Shown here piece by piece: positions 25,243 to 32,679 of a stretch of 64,000 nt of DNA. The DNA is from Bryobacterales bacterium. GTDB taxonomy: Bacteria > Acidobacteriota > Terriglobia > Bryobacterales > Bryobacteraceae. Each line of letters opens with the position of its first letter. Position 1 is the first letter of the stretch. The notes beneath the pieces were generated by a model, which was not told the origin of the DNA, did not search any database, and saw only the letters and a program-made list of their open reading frames with translations. The stretch is from contig JADJOP010000037.1 in NCBI GenBank assembly GCA_016713735.1, positions 248,001-312,000 on the forward strand. Direction: 5' to 3'. The position numbers were made by a program, and so were the translations under genes.

Positions 25243-25981
25243 AGATTATTGTTGCCGCCTCCCAGGTCATCCAGAATCCAAGCGCCGTCACCACGGCCGC
25301 GCTCACCACGGGCAGGCGTTGCGTCCAGGGGCTTTCCGGTTGCGCCGCCGTGAAGCGGCCTCCGGCCAGCACCATCGCCCCGCCGATGGCCATCAACACC
25401 GCCGCCAGGCCGAGCGTGAACGAGGTGAGCAGCAGCAAGCCGAAGCCCAGCCGCCCCATGCTGATGGAGAGCATCAACACCACCATCGCTTCCGGGCACG
25501 GCACAAGGCCGCCGGAGACGCCGAGCGAAAGCAGGCTGCCGTGGGAGTGGCTATGCGCCATGCCGAGGCCGTGGCTGTGGGACGCCGCGGGCCCCGCCTC
25601 GCCCTCGTGCGCGGGGCGCTCGCCGCCGAGCCTGCGCCAGAGCAGCCACGCGCCGATGACGAGCACCATCGCGCCGCTGAGCAGCGAAAGCCAGGGGAAG
25701 ATGCGCTCCACGGCGATGCGCGTGGAGGCGTAGAGCGTCACTAGTCCGAGGGCAAACACGCTCACCGTGTGCGTCGCCGTGACCACACCGCCCAAGTAAA
25801 TCGCGTCGGAGAGCTTGCCTCGGCTGCCCACCAGGTAAGCCGCCACGAGCGTTTTGCCATGGCCCGGCGTGAGGGCGTGGACAGCGCCGAAGAAGAACGC
25901 CAGCGCCAGCGCCGTGGCCAGAAAGGCAGGGTCAGACTCGCGTCCGCGCAGCAATTCCGCCAGTGAGTGCGTGTCAGGCAA
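25235..25981 (-). CDS. NicO/RcnA-type nickel-cobalt permease, membrane domain only
   Basis: About 248 residues and six membrane segments. GAVHALTPGHGKTLVAAYLVG is the HxxxxGHG signature of NicO-family transporters, and a cytosolic loop carries the His-rich SHSHGLGMAHSHSHGS expected for metal binding. A second motif SGGLVPCPEAMVVL follows. RcnA relatives export Ni and Co. Many acidobacterial homologues have a long periplasmic domain before the first helix; here the frame begins only about 20 residues before it, so the gene may be naturally short or truncated at the 5' end. TTG 25981 is the best start I can see; the frame runs further upstream but overlaps the divergent cysteine-cluster gene. 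Confidence 0.72.
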   Translation of the reverse strand: MPDTHSLAELLRGRESDPAFLATALALAFFFGAVHALTPGHGKTLVAAYLVGSRGKLSDAIYLGGVVTATHTVSVFALGLVTLYASTRIAVERIFPWLSLLSGAMVLVIGAWLLWRRLGGERPAHEGEAGPAASHSHGLGMAHSHSHGSLLSLGVSGGLVPCPEAMVVLMLSISMGRLGFGLLLLTSFTLGLAAVLMAIGGAMVLAGGRFTAAQPESPWTQRLPVVSAAVVTALGFWMTWEAATIIYG

Positions 25982-26018
25982 TCGTTCGGTCCCCGATTGG
26001 CGATTGTACCCTGGAAGG

Positions 26019-26540
26019 GTGATCACTGACCTTGTGCAGATCCGCCGCCTGGGCGAACAGAAGCGCGACGAAAACGAACGCCTGCGGCGACATCTCAAGC
26101 GGCATGTCTTCGTGGAGCGGCGTTTGCGCCTCATCACCGAAGACATCGAGGGGGATATTGACTGCAAGGAGTGTGCCAACTGCTGCCGCTCGGCCACCGT
26201 GCGCCTGAAGGACCGCGACCTGCCCAAGCTGGCCAAGGCGCTGCGGTTGAGCGAACAGAAGTTCCTGAACCAGTACGCCGAGATGACCGAGGACGAAGGC
26301 TGGATTCTCAAGCGCAACGCCGATGGCAGTTGCCCGTTCCTGGCCGGGAACCTGTGCACGGTGTATGAGGTCCGCCCGGCGACGTGCGAAGACTTCCCGC
26401 ACCTGGTGCACGGCCCGGGTTCGCTGGTGGCGCGCATGTGGCACATGGCCGACCGCGCCTGCTACTGCCCGATCGTCTACAACACGCTGGAGGCGTGGAA
26501 GGTGGAAACGAAGTTCTTCGATAAGTCGGCCGCCAAGTAG
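26019..26540 (+). CDS. YkgJ-type cysteine cluster protein (putative zinc/iron-chelating domain)
   Basis: About 173 residues. The N-terminal CKECANCC and the later CPFLAGNLCTVYEVRPATCEDFP segment form the CxxCxxCC plus CxnCxnC pattern of the YkgJ/UPF0153 family, thought to bind Zn or Fe; its biochemical role is not established. No ATG precedes the domain: GTG 26019 or GTG 26034 must serve, with GGAAGG at 26013-26018 as ribosome-binding site, which suits 26034 better. It is divergent from the NicO permease, with which it may share metal-related regulation. Confidence 0.78.
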   Translation: MITDLVQIRRLGEQKRDENERLRRHLKRHVFVERRLRLITEDIEGDIDCKECANCCRSATVRLKDRDLPKLAKALRLSEQKFLNQYAEMTEDEGWILKRNADGSCPFLAGNLCTVYEVRPATCEDFPHLVHGPGSLVARMWHMADRACYCPIVYNTLEAWKVETKFFDKSAAK

Positions 26541-26574
26541 GGGGCAGAGCAGGCGGCAGGAGCCGAGCCGACGC

Positions 26575-27561
26575 TTACTTCAGCTTTTCGGTCACCTGGA
26601 CGTCGGTGGCGAGCCGGAAGCTGAGCTGCGTTTCAGCCGCCAGTTCGGCCGGTTTGCCGCGCGTGGCGAGCACACCGCCGCCTCCGGCGCCGCCGCCGAT
26701 GGCCGCGCCGATGGCCGCACCCTTGCCGCCGCCGGCAATCGCTCCGATGGCCGCGCCGATGCCCGCCGCCGCGCCGACCTTGGCGGCATCGCTCTTGGCT
26801 GAGCTTTCGGCTTCCTTGCGGAACGTGTCCGTGGAGATGGCCACATACTGGCCGTCGGAGCTGTGGAACTTCTTCAGCTCAAGGCCGAGGGAGGCGCGGC
26901 CCTTCACGCGGCCGGACTGCGTGGCTTCCACCACCACGCCTTCCACCTTCGAGCCGCGCTCGGCGATGACGAGGCCGTCGATGATGAGCGGCTGGTCCAT
27001 GGTGGCTGAAAAGGCGTCGCCGTTGGTTTGCACGCCGCTGGAGAGCTTCTCCATCAGGCGCACGTTGACGACGGTGCCGGCGGGGATGGTGATGGTCTTG
27101 GCCACGCGCACCTTGGGCGGATCGGGCTTGAACACCGGCGCTGGTTCCGGGGCGGGAGCGGGCGTGGGAGCAGGGGCGGGCGTGGGGGCCGGCTCGTTGT
27201 TCGCCGTTTGTACGGGGGTTGGGGCGGGCTCCGGCTTCGGCTCAGGCTTCGGTTGCGGCTTCGCTTGCGCGGTGGGCATGGGCGAGGGCTTGGTCGACTT
27301 GGACGCGGGCCTGGCCGTGGCCGTGACGGCGGGTTTGGGGGCGGGGGCCGGGGGCGTCACCGGTTCCGCCGTGGTTGGCGCGGGCGGATTCACGGGAACG
27401 CCGGGCACGACGGGCTCAGCGGTGGTAGGCGCGGGCGGCTGACTGGCCGTGATCTCCGTGGGCGGCGCGGGCGGCGATTCCCGCTTCACCAAGACTGCTA
27501 CGCCAAGGGCCACCACCAGGCCCATCAGGAATGCAATGACAACTTTCAAGTTCATGGCCAA
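26575..27561 (-). CDS. Membrane-anchored proline-rich protein with C-terminal glycine zipper
   Basis: A 328-residue protein. An N-terminal membrane anchor (residues 6-25, VVIAFLMGLVVALGVAVLV) is followed by about 120 residues of Pro/Ala/Lys-rich repeats, including a twice-occurring PPAPTTAEPV and PTPAPAP runs. A folded part (about 155-240; TITIPAGTVVNVRLMEKLSS, DAFSATMDQPL) follows, then a glycine zipper (AAAGIGAAIGAIAGGGKGAA). The folded part resembles the SLAP/TrbI-like segment seen in acidobacterial envelope proteins, in which an extended arm spans the periplasm. Function unknown. Starts at 27561 and 27555 are equivalent. Confidence 0.7.
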   Translation of the reverse strand: MAMNLKVVIAFLMGLVVALGVAVLVKRESPPAPPTEITASQPPAPTTAEPVVPGVPVNPPAPTTAEPVTPPAPAPKPAVTATARPASKSTKPSPMPTAQAKPQPKPEPKPEPAPTPVQTANNEPAPTPAPAPTPAPAPEPAPVFKPDPPKVRVAKTITIPAGTVVNVRLMEKLSSGVQTNGDAFSATMDQPLIIDGLVIAERGSKVEGVVVEATQSGRVKGRASLGLELKKFHSSDGQYVAISTDTFRKEAESSAKSDAAKVGAAAGIGAAIGAIAGGGKGAAIGAAIGGGAGGGGVLATRGKPAELAAETQLSFRLATDVQVTEKLK

Positions 27562-27596
27562 AGCCTCACCTTATCAAACGCGAAAACACCCCGCCG

Positions 27597-27779
27597 GGTT
27601 TCGGTGGGTTTCGGTGGGAATTCGCCTGTGCGGGCAAGCGGGACCAACGCGGCCAGGGCGGCGAGGGTGTCGGGGCCGTGAGGGTGGCGGGCTGGGGCGG
27701 GGCCGATGCGGCGGGGACGGCGGGGCTAGGCGGCGGGGCGGTGCGAGGCGGCGCGGGGCGGCGGGGCGGCAAATGCCGG
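27597..27779. other. Very G-rich intergenic leader upstream of dusB
   Basis: The 232-base gap between the glycine-zipper gene and dusB contains a repeated GGGTTTCGGT (27597-27618), and from about 27680 to 27775 more than eight runs of three or four G separated by one to seven bases. On the plus strand, which is the transcript strand for dusB, this has strong potential to form G-quadruplexes. No promoter hexamers are evident. Confidence 0.5.
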
Positions 27780-27793
27780 TAAAATGAAAGGAA

Positions 27794-28816
27794 GTGTCGC
27801 AAGCGTTCCCATTTCCGCAGGAGTACTCGGCCGGGGGTGTCCACATTCGCCCGGCGACGGTGCTTGCGCCGATGGCTGGCGTCACTGACACGGTGTTCCG
27901 TACGTTCATCCGCAATCAGGGCGGCTGCGGGCTGCTGATGACCGAGTTCACCAGTTCGCACGGCATTACGCACTCGGCGCGCGCGCGCAACCAGGCCAAG
28001 CTGATGCGCTACCTCTACTTCACCCCCGGCGAGCGGCCCATCTCGGCGCAGCTCTTCGGGGCCGATCCGAAGGTGATGGCCGACGCGGCGCGCGTCTGCC
28101 AGGACCTGGGCTTCGACACGGTGGACATCAACTTCGGCTGCCCGGTGAAGAAGGTGGTCCGCTGCAACGGCGGCTCGGGCTGCCTGCGCGACCTGCCGCT
28201 GATGGGCGAGTTGATGAAGGCCGTGAAGAGCGCCCTCACGATTCCGCTCACCATCAAGTTCCGCGCCGGCTGGAATGACAAGGAGCTGGTGCATGTTGAG
28301 GTGGCGCGCATGGCCGAGGACATCGGCGTGGCGGCCGTGGCGCTGCATCCGCGCACGCGCGAGCAGGGCTACAGCGGGCGGGCCGACTGGACGCGCATCG
28401 CCGAGGTGAAGGCCGCGGTGAAGATCCCTGTGATCGGCAACGGCGACGTGATCACACCGCAGGACGCAGTGCGCATGGTGAACGAGACCGGCTGCGATGC
28501 CGTGATGATCGGCCGCGCCGCTTCGTCGAACCCGTGGATCTTCCGCCAGATCGGCGAGTATGCCGCCACGGGGCGCTTCTTCGAGCCGAGCGATCAGGAC
28601 CGCTACGATATGATGCGCACCTACTACGCCATGATCGCCGAGCGCGGCGAAAGCGACGCCATCGGAAAAATGAAACAGTTCGCCAGTTACTTCACGCACG
28701 GCGTGCGCAACGGCGCCAAGCTGCGCGCCGAGGTGTATCATTCGCACGATGTGGCCGAGATCCGCACGCTCGTCGACCGCTTCTTCGAACGGGAACTGGC
28801 GGGCGTGGCGGCCTGA
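27794..28816 (+). CDS. dusB: tRNA-dihydrouridine synthase
   Basis: A 340-residue FMN-dependent TIM-barrel enzyme that reduces uridines in tRNA D-loops. LAPMAGVTDTVFR (FMN site), INFGCPVKKVV with the catalytic Cys, IKFRAGWND, ALHPRTREQGYSG and VIGNGDVITPQDA follow in family order. The Cys-containing block and length fit the DusB/NifR3 branch. GTG 27794 is the start, with AAAGGA just upstream. rnhA begins inside its stop codon (TGATG) and nadD follows, giving a dusB-rnhA-nadD operon. A long G-rich leader precedes it. Confidence 0.92.
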   Translation: MSQAFPFPQEYSAGGVHIRPATVLAPMAGVTDTVFRTFIRNQGGCGLLMTEFTSSHGITHSARARNQAKLMRYLYFTPGERPISAQLFGADPKVMADAARVCQDLGFDTVDINFGCPVKKVVRCNGGSGCLRDLPLMGELMKAVKSALTIPLTIKFRAGWNDKELVHVEVARMAEDIGVAAVALHPRTREQGYSGRADWTRIAEVKAAVKIPVIGNGDVITPQDAVRMVNETGCDAVMIGRAASSNPWIFRQIGEYAATGRFFEPSDQDRYDMMRTYYAMIAERGESDAIGKMKQFASYFTHGVRNGAKLRAEVYHSHDVAEIRTLVDRFFERELAGVAA

Positions 28817-29256
28817 TGAAATCCGTCCAACTGATCACTGACGGCTCGTGCCTGGGCAATCCCGGTCCGGGCGGCTGGGCCTACATTTTGCGCTATGGGG
28901 CGCACAAGCGCGAACACGCCGGCAGCGAGGCGCAAACCACGAACAACCGCATGGAGCTGACGGCCGCCATTCAAGGCCTGCGCGCCTTGAAAGAGCCTTG
29001 CCAGGTGACCATCATCACCGACTCCGAGTATGTGAAGAACGGCATCACCACGTGGCTCAAGGGCTGGAAGAAGAACGGCTGGAAAACCGCCGCCAAGAAG
29101 CCCGTGCTGAACCAGGACCTTTGGCAGGAACTCGACGAAGCCGTCACTCACCACCAGACGGCCTGGGAGTGGACCAAAGGCCACGCCTCGCACGAGGACA
29201 ACAACCGCTGCGACGAGCTGGCACGCGCCGCCGCCGAACGGATCGCCGGTCGATGA
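28816..29256 (+). CDS. rnhA: Ribonuclease HI
   Basis: A 146-residue enzyme that cleaves the RNA strand of RNA-DNA hybrids. Catalytic residues are seen in ITDGSCLGNPGPGGW (first Asp), NNRMELTAAI (Glu), ITDSEYVKNG (second Asp) and HEDNNRCDELAR (fourth acidic residue), with the basic protrusion KGWKKNGWKTAAKKP. Length and motifs are those of bacterial RNase HI. The ATG overlaps the dusB stop by one base (TGATG) and its own stop overlaps the nadD start (ATGA). Confidence 0.95.
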   Translation: MKSVQLITDGSCLGNPGPGGWAYILRYGAHKREHAGSEAQTTNNRMELTAAIQGLRALKEPCQVTIITDSEYVKNGITTWLKGWKKNGWKTAAKKPVLNQDLWQELDEAVTHHQTAWEWTKGHASHEDNNRCDELARAAAERIAGR

Positions 29257-29828
29257 GCCTGGCCTACGCCATCTTCGGCGGCACCTTCGACCCGATTCAC
29301 ACCGGCCACATCGCGGTGGCCAACACCGCCGCGGCGAGCTTTGCTCTCGACGAGGTGCTGCTCATTCCCGCCGGCAATCCGCCGCACAAGGAGGGACGCA
29401 CGCGCACGCCGTTTTCACACCGCCTGGCCATGGCGCGGTTGGCCTGCGCCCCTCATGCTAAGCTGCGCGTGTCAGATATGGAAGAAGGCTCGGCGCGCAG
29501 CTACTCCATACTCACCATCGAACGCTTGCAGCGCGAGCGCCCGGGCGACCGTCTTCTCTTTCTGATCGGGGCCGACGCGTTTTCGGAGATCGAAACCTGG
29601 TTCCGCTGGCGCGACGTGATTGAACTCACCGAGTTCCTCGTCGTCTCGCGGCCGGGCCACGACTACGACATCCCCACGGGGGCGCGCGTCCACCGCCTGG
29701 ATGACATGGAAATCCCGGTGAGTTCCTCGCAGATCCGTGAGCAGTTACGAGCCGGGCTCACGCCCGAGGCGCTCGATGCGGCCGTGCTCGCCTACATCCG
29801 CGCGAACGCGCTCTACGCCGCTCAGTAG
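29253..29828 (+). CDS. nadD: Nicotinate-nucleotide adenylyltransferase
   Basis: A 191-residue enzyme converting nicotinate mononucleotide and ATP to deamido-NAD. FGGTFDPIHTGHI is the nucleotidyltransferase GxFxPxHxGH signature, LIPAGNPPHKEG follows, FLIGADAF is the substrate loop, and VSSSQIRE is the ISSTxIR motif. ATG 29253 overlaps the rnhA stop by 4 bases. It is the last gene of the dusB operon, and its final 7 bases overlap the convergent ribE. Confidence 0.94.
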   Translation: MSLAYAIFGGTFDPIHTGHIAVANTAAASFALDEVLLIPAGNPPHKEGRTRTPFSHRLAMARLACAPHAKLRVSDMEEGSARSYSILTIERLQRERPGDRLLFLIGADAFSEIETWFRWRDVIELTEFLVVSRPGHDYDIPTGARVHRLDDMEIPVSSSQIREQLRAGLTPEALDAAVLAYIRANALYAAQ

Positions 29829-30463
29829 CCCTGTTCGCGCAGCTTATCGATGGTGAGCCCGCTGGGCATCGAGATGCGCTGCAGCAGCTTCTCGACATGC
29901 TTGGCGAGCACATCGCATTCCAGGTTCACGCGGTCGCCGGGGCGCTTGTTCTTGAGGTTCGTCTGCTCATAGGTGTGCGGGATGATGGTGACGCTCATCA
30001 CGCCGCCTTCGATGGCGGCAATGGTGAGGCTGATGCCGTCGATGGCGATGGAACCCTTGAAGACGAGATAGCGGTCGAGCTCATCGGGCACGCGCACGCG
30101 CAGCCACCAGTTGCCGCTGCCCACTGTTTCCAGGCTCTCCAGCACGCCCGTGCCATCGACGTGGCCTTGCACGATGTGGCCGCTCAGTCGCGATTGCGGC
30201 GAGAGCGGGCGCTCCAGGTTCACCAGGCTCCCGGCGCGCAGGTCGCCGATGTTGGTGCGGCGCATCGTCTCCGGCGCGACATCGGCGGCGAAGGAGCCGG
30301 ACTTGAGATCGAGCGCCGTGAGGCAGCATCCGTTCACGGCGATGCTCGATCCGGTGAAGGCATCCGAGAGCACCGCCGCGCAGCCGATGCGCAGCCGCGC
30401 CCCGTCGCCGCGGCCTTCGAGCGATTCCACACGCCCCGTTTCTTCTATGATTCCGGTGAACAT
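29822..30463 (-). CDS. ribE: Riboflavin synthase, alpha subunit
   Basis: A 213-residue enzyme that dismutates two 6,7-dimethyl-8-ribityllumazine molecules to riboflavin. It begins MFTGIIEETGRV and shows the two tandem lumazine-binding repeats (SSIAVNGCCLTAL in the first, KGSIAIDGISLTIAAI in the second) joined at SGHIVQGHVDGTG. The length is normal. The start overlaps the end of ribD by 19 bases. No FMN riboswitch is evident upstream of the operon, and ribBA and ribH are not nearby. Confidence 0.95.
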   Translation of the reverse strand: MFTGIIEETGRVESLEGRGDGARLRIGCAAVLSDAFTGSSIAVNGCCLTALDLKSGSFAADVAPETMRRTNIGDLRAGSLVNLERPLSPQSRLSGHIVQGHVDGTGVLESLETVGSGNWWLRVRVPDELDRYLVFKGSIAIDGISLTIAAIEGGVMSVTIIPHTYEQTNLKNKRPGDRVNLECDVLAKHVEKLLQRISMPSGLTIDKLREQGY

Positions 30464-31599
30464 TCCGGCTCCAGTCCCTTGTCGAGGTAAGCTTCGACGG
30501 CGAACTCATTGCGCGTGATGGCGTGCAGCTCCACGTCGCGGAAGAGAATCGCGTCGGCGCGGCTCAAGCGCCCGATGCCGCCCGCCACCGGCAGCGACAT
30601 CATGCCGCCGAGAATCTTCGGCGCGTAGTAGAAGAAGATCTTGTCGACGACGCCCGATTCGAGCATCGCCCAGTTCACCTTGCTGCCGGCTTCGATCATC
30701 AGCGAGAGATAGCGGCGGCGGCCGAGTTCCTCGACGAGCAGGTGCGGACTGACGCGCCCGCCCGCGCCGTCGCACACCAGCACCTCGATGCCCTTGGCTT
30801 CGAGCGCCTTGCGCCGGTCGGGCGACGCCGCCGAGGTGGTGACGACGAGCAGGTCGCCGCGCGCGCTCTCCACCATGTGCGAGTGCATGGGAATGCGCAG
30901 TTGCGAATCGAGCACGATGCGCAGAAACGGGCGGCTGCGCTCGCGGCCGGTGCGGTCCGTCAGCATCGGATCATCGGCGAGCACCGTGCCGATGCCGGTG
31001 AGAATGGCATCGTGGGCGTGGCGCACATCCTGCACATGGCGGCGCGCCAGGTCCGAGGTGATCCAGCCCTGGTTGTCTTCCGGCGCGGCGATCTTGCCGT
31101 CGAGCGTGAGCGCGGCTTTGAGCGTCACCAGCGGCAGGGCGCGTTTCATGAAGTGCGCGAAGGGTTCGTTCAGTTTGAACGCCTCGTCGCGGAAACGCCC
31201 GGCCATCTCCACCTCGACGCCGGCCGCGCGCAGTTTCTCAAAGCCCTTGCCGGAGACGAGCGGATTGGGGTCTTCCATCGCCGCCACCACGCGCACAATG
31301 CCGGCGGCGATCACGGCATCGGCGCAGGGCGGTGTGCGGCCTTCGTGGGCGCAGGGCTCGAGGTTGATGTAGAGCGTGGCCCCGCGTGCCCGTTCGCCCG
31401 CCTGTTCGATGGCCAGAATCTCGGCGTGCTTCACCCCGGCAAAGGTGTGCACGCCCTGGCCCACCACCTGGCCGTCCTTCACCACCAGCGCCCCGACCAT
31501 TGGATTCGGACTCGTCACTCCGATTCCCAACCGCGCCAGGTCGAGCGCCCGTTGCATCATCGTCTGCGTGAAATCATCGGCCATGGCCGCCCCCGTCAT
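30445..31599 (-). CDS. ribD: Bifunctional riboflavin deaminase/reductase
   Basis: A 384-residue two-domain enzyme. The N-terminal cytidine-deaminase-like domain has KHAEILAIEQAG and LEPCAHEGRTPPCADA (Zn ligands His and two Cys plus the catalytic Glu). The C-terminal NADPH-dependent reductase has LKAALTLDGKIAAPED, GIGTVLADDPMLTDR and LMIEAGSKVNWAML. It deaminates and then reduces the pyrimidine intermediate of riboflavin synthesis. ATG 31599 overlaps the ftsY stop (ATGA); ATG 31584 is an alternative. Operon order is ftsY-ribD-ribE. Confidence 0.94.
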   Translation of the reverse strand: MTGAAMADDFTQTMMQRALDLARLGIGVTSPNPMVGALVVKDGQVVGQGVHTFAGVKHAEILAIEQAGERARGATLYINLEPCAHEGRTPPCADAVIAAGIVRVVAAMEDPNPLVSGKGFEKLRAAGVEVEMAGRFRDEAFKLNEPFAHFMKRALPLVTLKAALTLDGKIAAPEDNQGWITSDLARRHVQDVRHAHDAILTGIGTVLADDPMLTDRTGRERSRPFLRIVLDSQLRIPMHSHMVESARGDLLVVTTSAASPDRRKALEAKGIEVLVCDGAGGRVSPHLLVEELGRRRYLSLMIEAGSKVNWAMLESGVVDKIFFYYAPKILGGMMSLPVAGGIGRLSRADAILFRDVELHAITRNEFAVEAYLDKGLEPECSPES

Positions 31600-32609
31600 G
31601 CCAGCAAGGTTCCCACGAACTGTTCGGCGTCGAACGGCAGCAGGTCGCCGGCCTGCTCGCCCACGCCGATGTAGCGGATGGGCAGCATCAGTTCGCGCGC
31701 GATGGCCACCACCACGCCGCCCTTGGCCGTGCCATCCAGTTTGGTCAACACGATGCCGGTGACGCCGCTCGATTCGGTGAATTTCCGCGCCTGTTCGAGG
31801 CCGTTCTGCCCCGTGGTGGCGTCCATCACCAGCCACACCTCGTGCGGCGCATCGGGAATCACCTTTTGCGCTGTTCGCCGCATCTTGTCGAGCTCGGCCA
31901 TCAGGTTCGACTTGGTGTGCAGGCGTCCGGCCGTATCCACAATCACGTACTCGGTGGCGCGCGATTTGGCGGCCTGCAGCGCATCGAACATCACCGAGCT
32001 TGGATCAGCGCCCGCCTTTTGCCGGATCACCTCGGTCGACGTGCGCTGGCCCCACACCTCCAACTGTTCAATGGCCGCGGCGCGAAAGGTGTCGGCCGCG
32101 CAGAGCAGCACGCTCTTGCCTTCGCCGCCCAACTGCTGCGCCAGCTTGCCGATGGTGGTCGTCTTGCCCACGCCGTTCACGCCGACGATCATGAGCACTG
32201 TGGGCGGCGTGGCCGCGCGCACCATGGGCCGTTCGGCCGTCTGCAACACCTCGAGCAGATGCTCGCGGATGAGCGCCTTCAACTCGCCGGCGTCGTTGAC
32301 CAGCTTGCGGTCCACTCGCTGGCGGATGCGCTCCAACACCTCGGTGGCCGTCTGGATGCCGACGTCGGCGCCGATGAGGGCAAACTCCAACTCCTCAAGC
32401 AGCTCGGCGTCGATTTCCTTCTTGCCCTGAATGGTGTCTTCGAGTGCGGTGACAATGCCCGCGCGCGTCTTCTGGATGCCTTGCTTCAGGCGGTCCAGCA
32501 GCGACGAGGCTTTGGGTGCGGCGGCCGGAGCGGCCACGCCCGTTTGCGGGGCGGACGCCTCTTCAGCGCGCTCCTTGGAATCACCGGAGCCGAATAGCGA
32601 TCGAATCAT
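31596..32609 (-). CDS. ftsY: Signal recognition particle receptor FtsY
   Basis: About 337 residues. A short acidic/Ala-Pro N-terminus precedes the helical N domain (LLDRLKQGIQKTRAGIV) and the SRP GTPase domain with GVNGVGKTTTIGKLA (P-loop), CAADTFRAAAIEQLEVW, VDTAGR, TKLDGTAKGG and the terminal IGVGEQAGDLLPFD. It docks ribosome-bound SRP at the membrane. ATG 32609 (MIRSLFG) is preferred; ATG 32621 is an in-frame alternative. It is divergent from the PEGA kinase and 4-base coupled to ribD. Confidence 0.95.
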   Translation of the reverse strand: MIRSLFGSGDSKERAEEASAPQTGVAAPAAAPKASSLLDRLKQGIQKTRAGIVTALEDTIQGKKEIDAELLEELEFALIGADVGIQTATEVLERIRQRVDRKLVNDAGELKALIREHLLEVLQTAERPMVRAATPPTVLMIVGVNGVGKTTTIGKLAQQLGGEGKSVLLCAADTFRAAAIEQLEVWGQRTSTEVIRQKAGADPSSVMFDALQAAKSRATEYVIVDTAGRLHTKSNLMAELDKMRRTAQKVIPDAPHEVWLVMDATTGQNGLEQARKFTESSGVTGIVLTKLDGTAKGGVVVAIARELMLPIRYIGVGEQAGDLLPFDAEQFVGTLLA

Positions 32610-32679
32610 GGGAAATCCCATTGTATCCCGTAGACTTCCGCACGGCCCCCCATGCGCCATACGCTACACTGTTGGGGAC

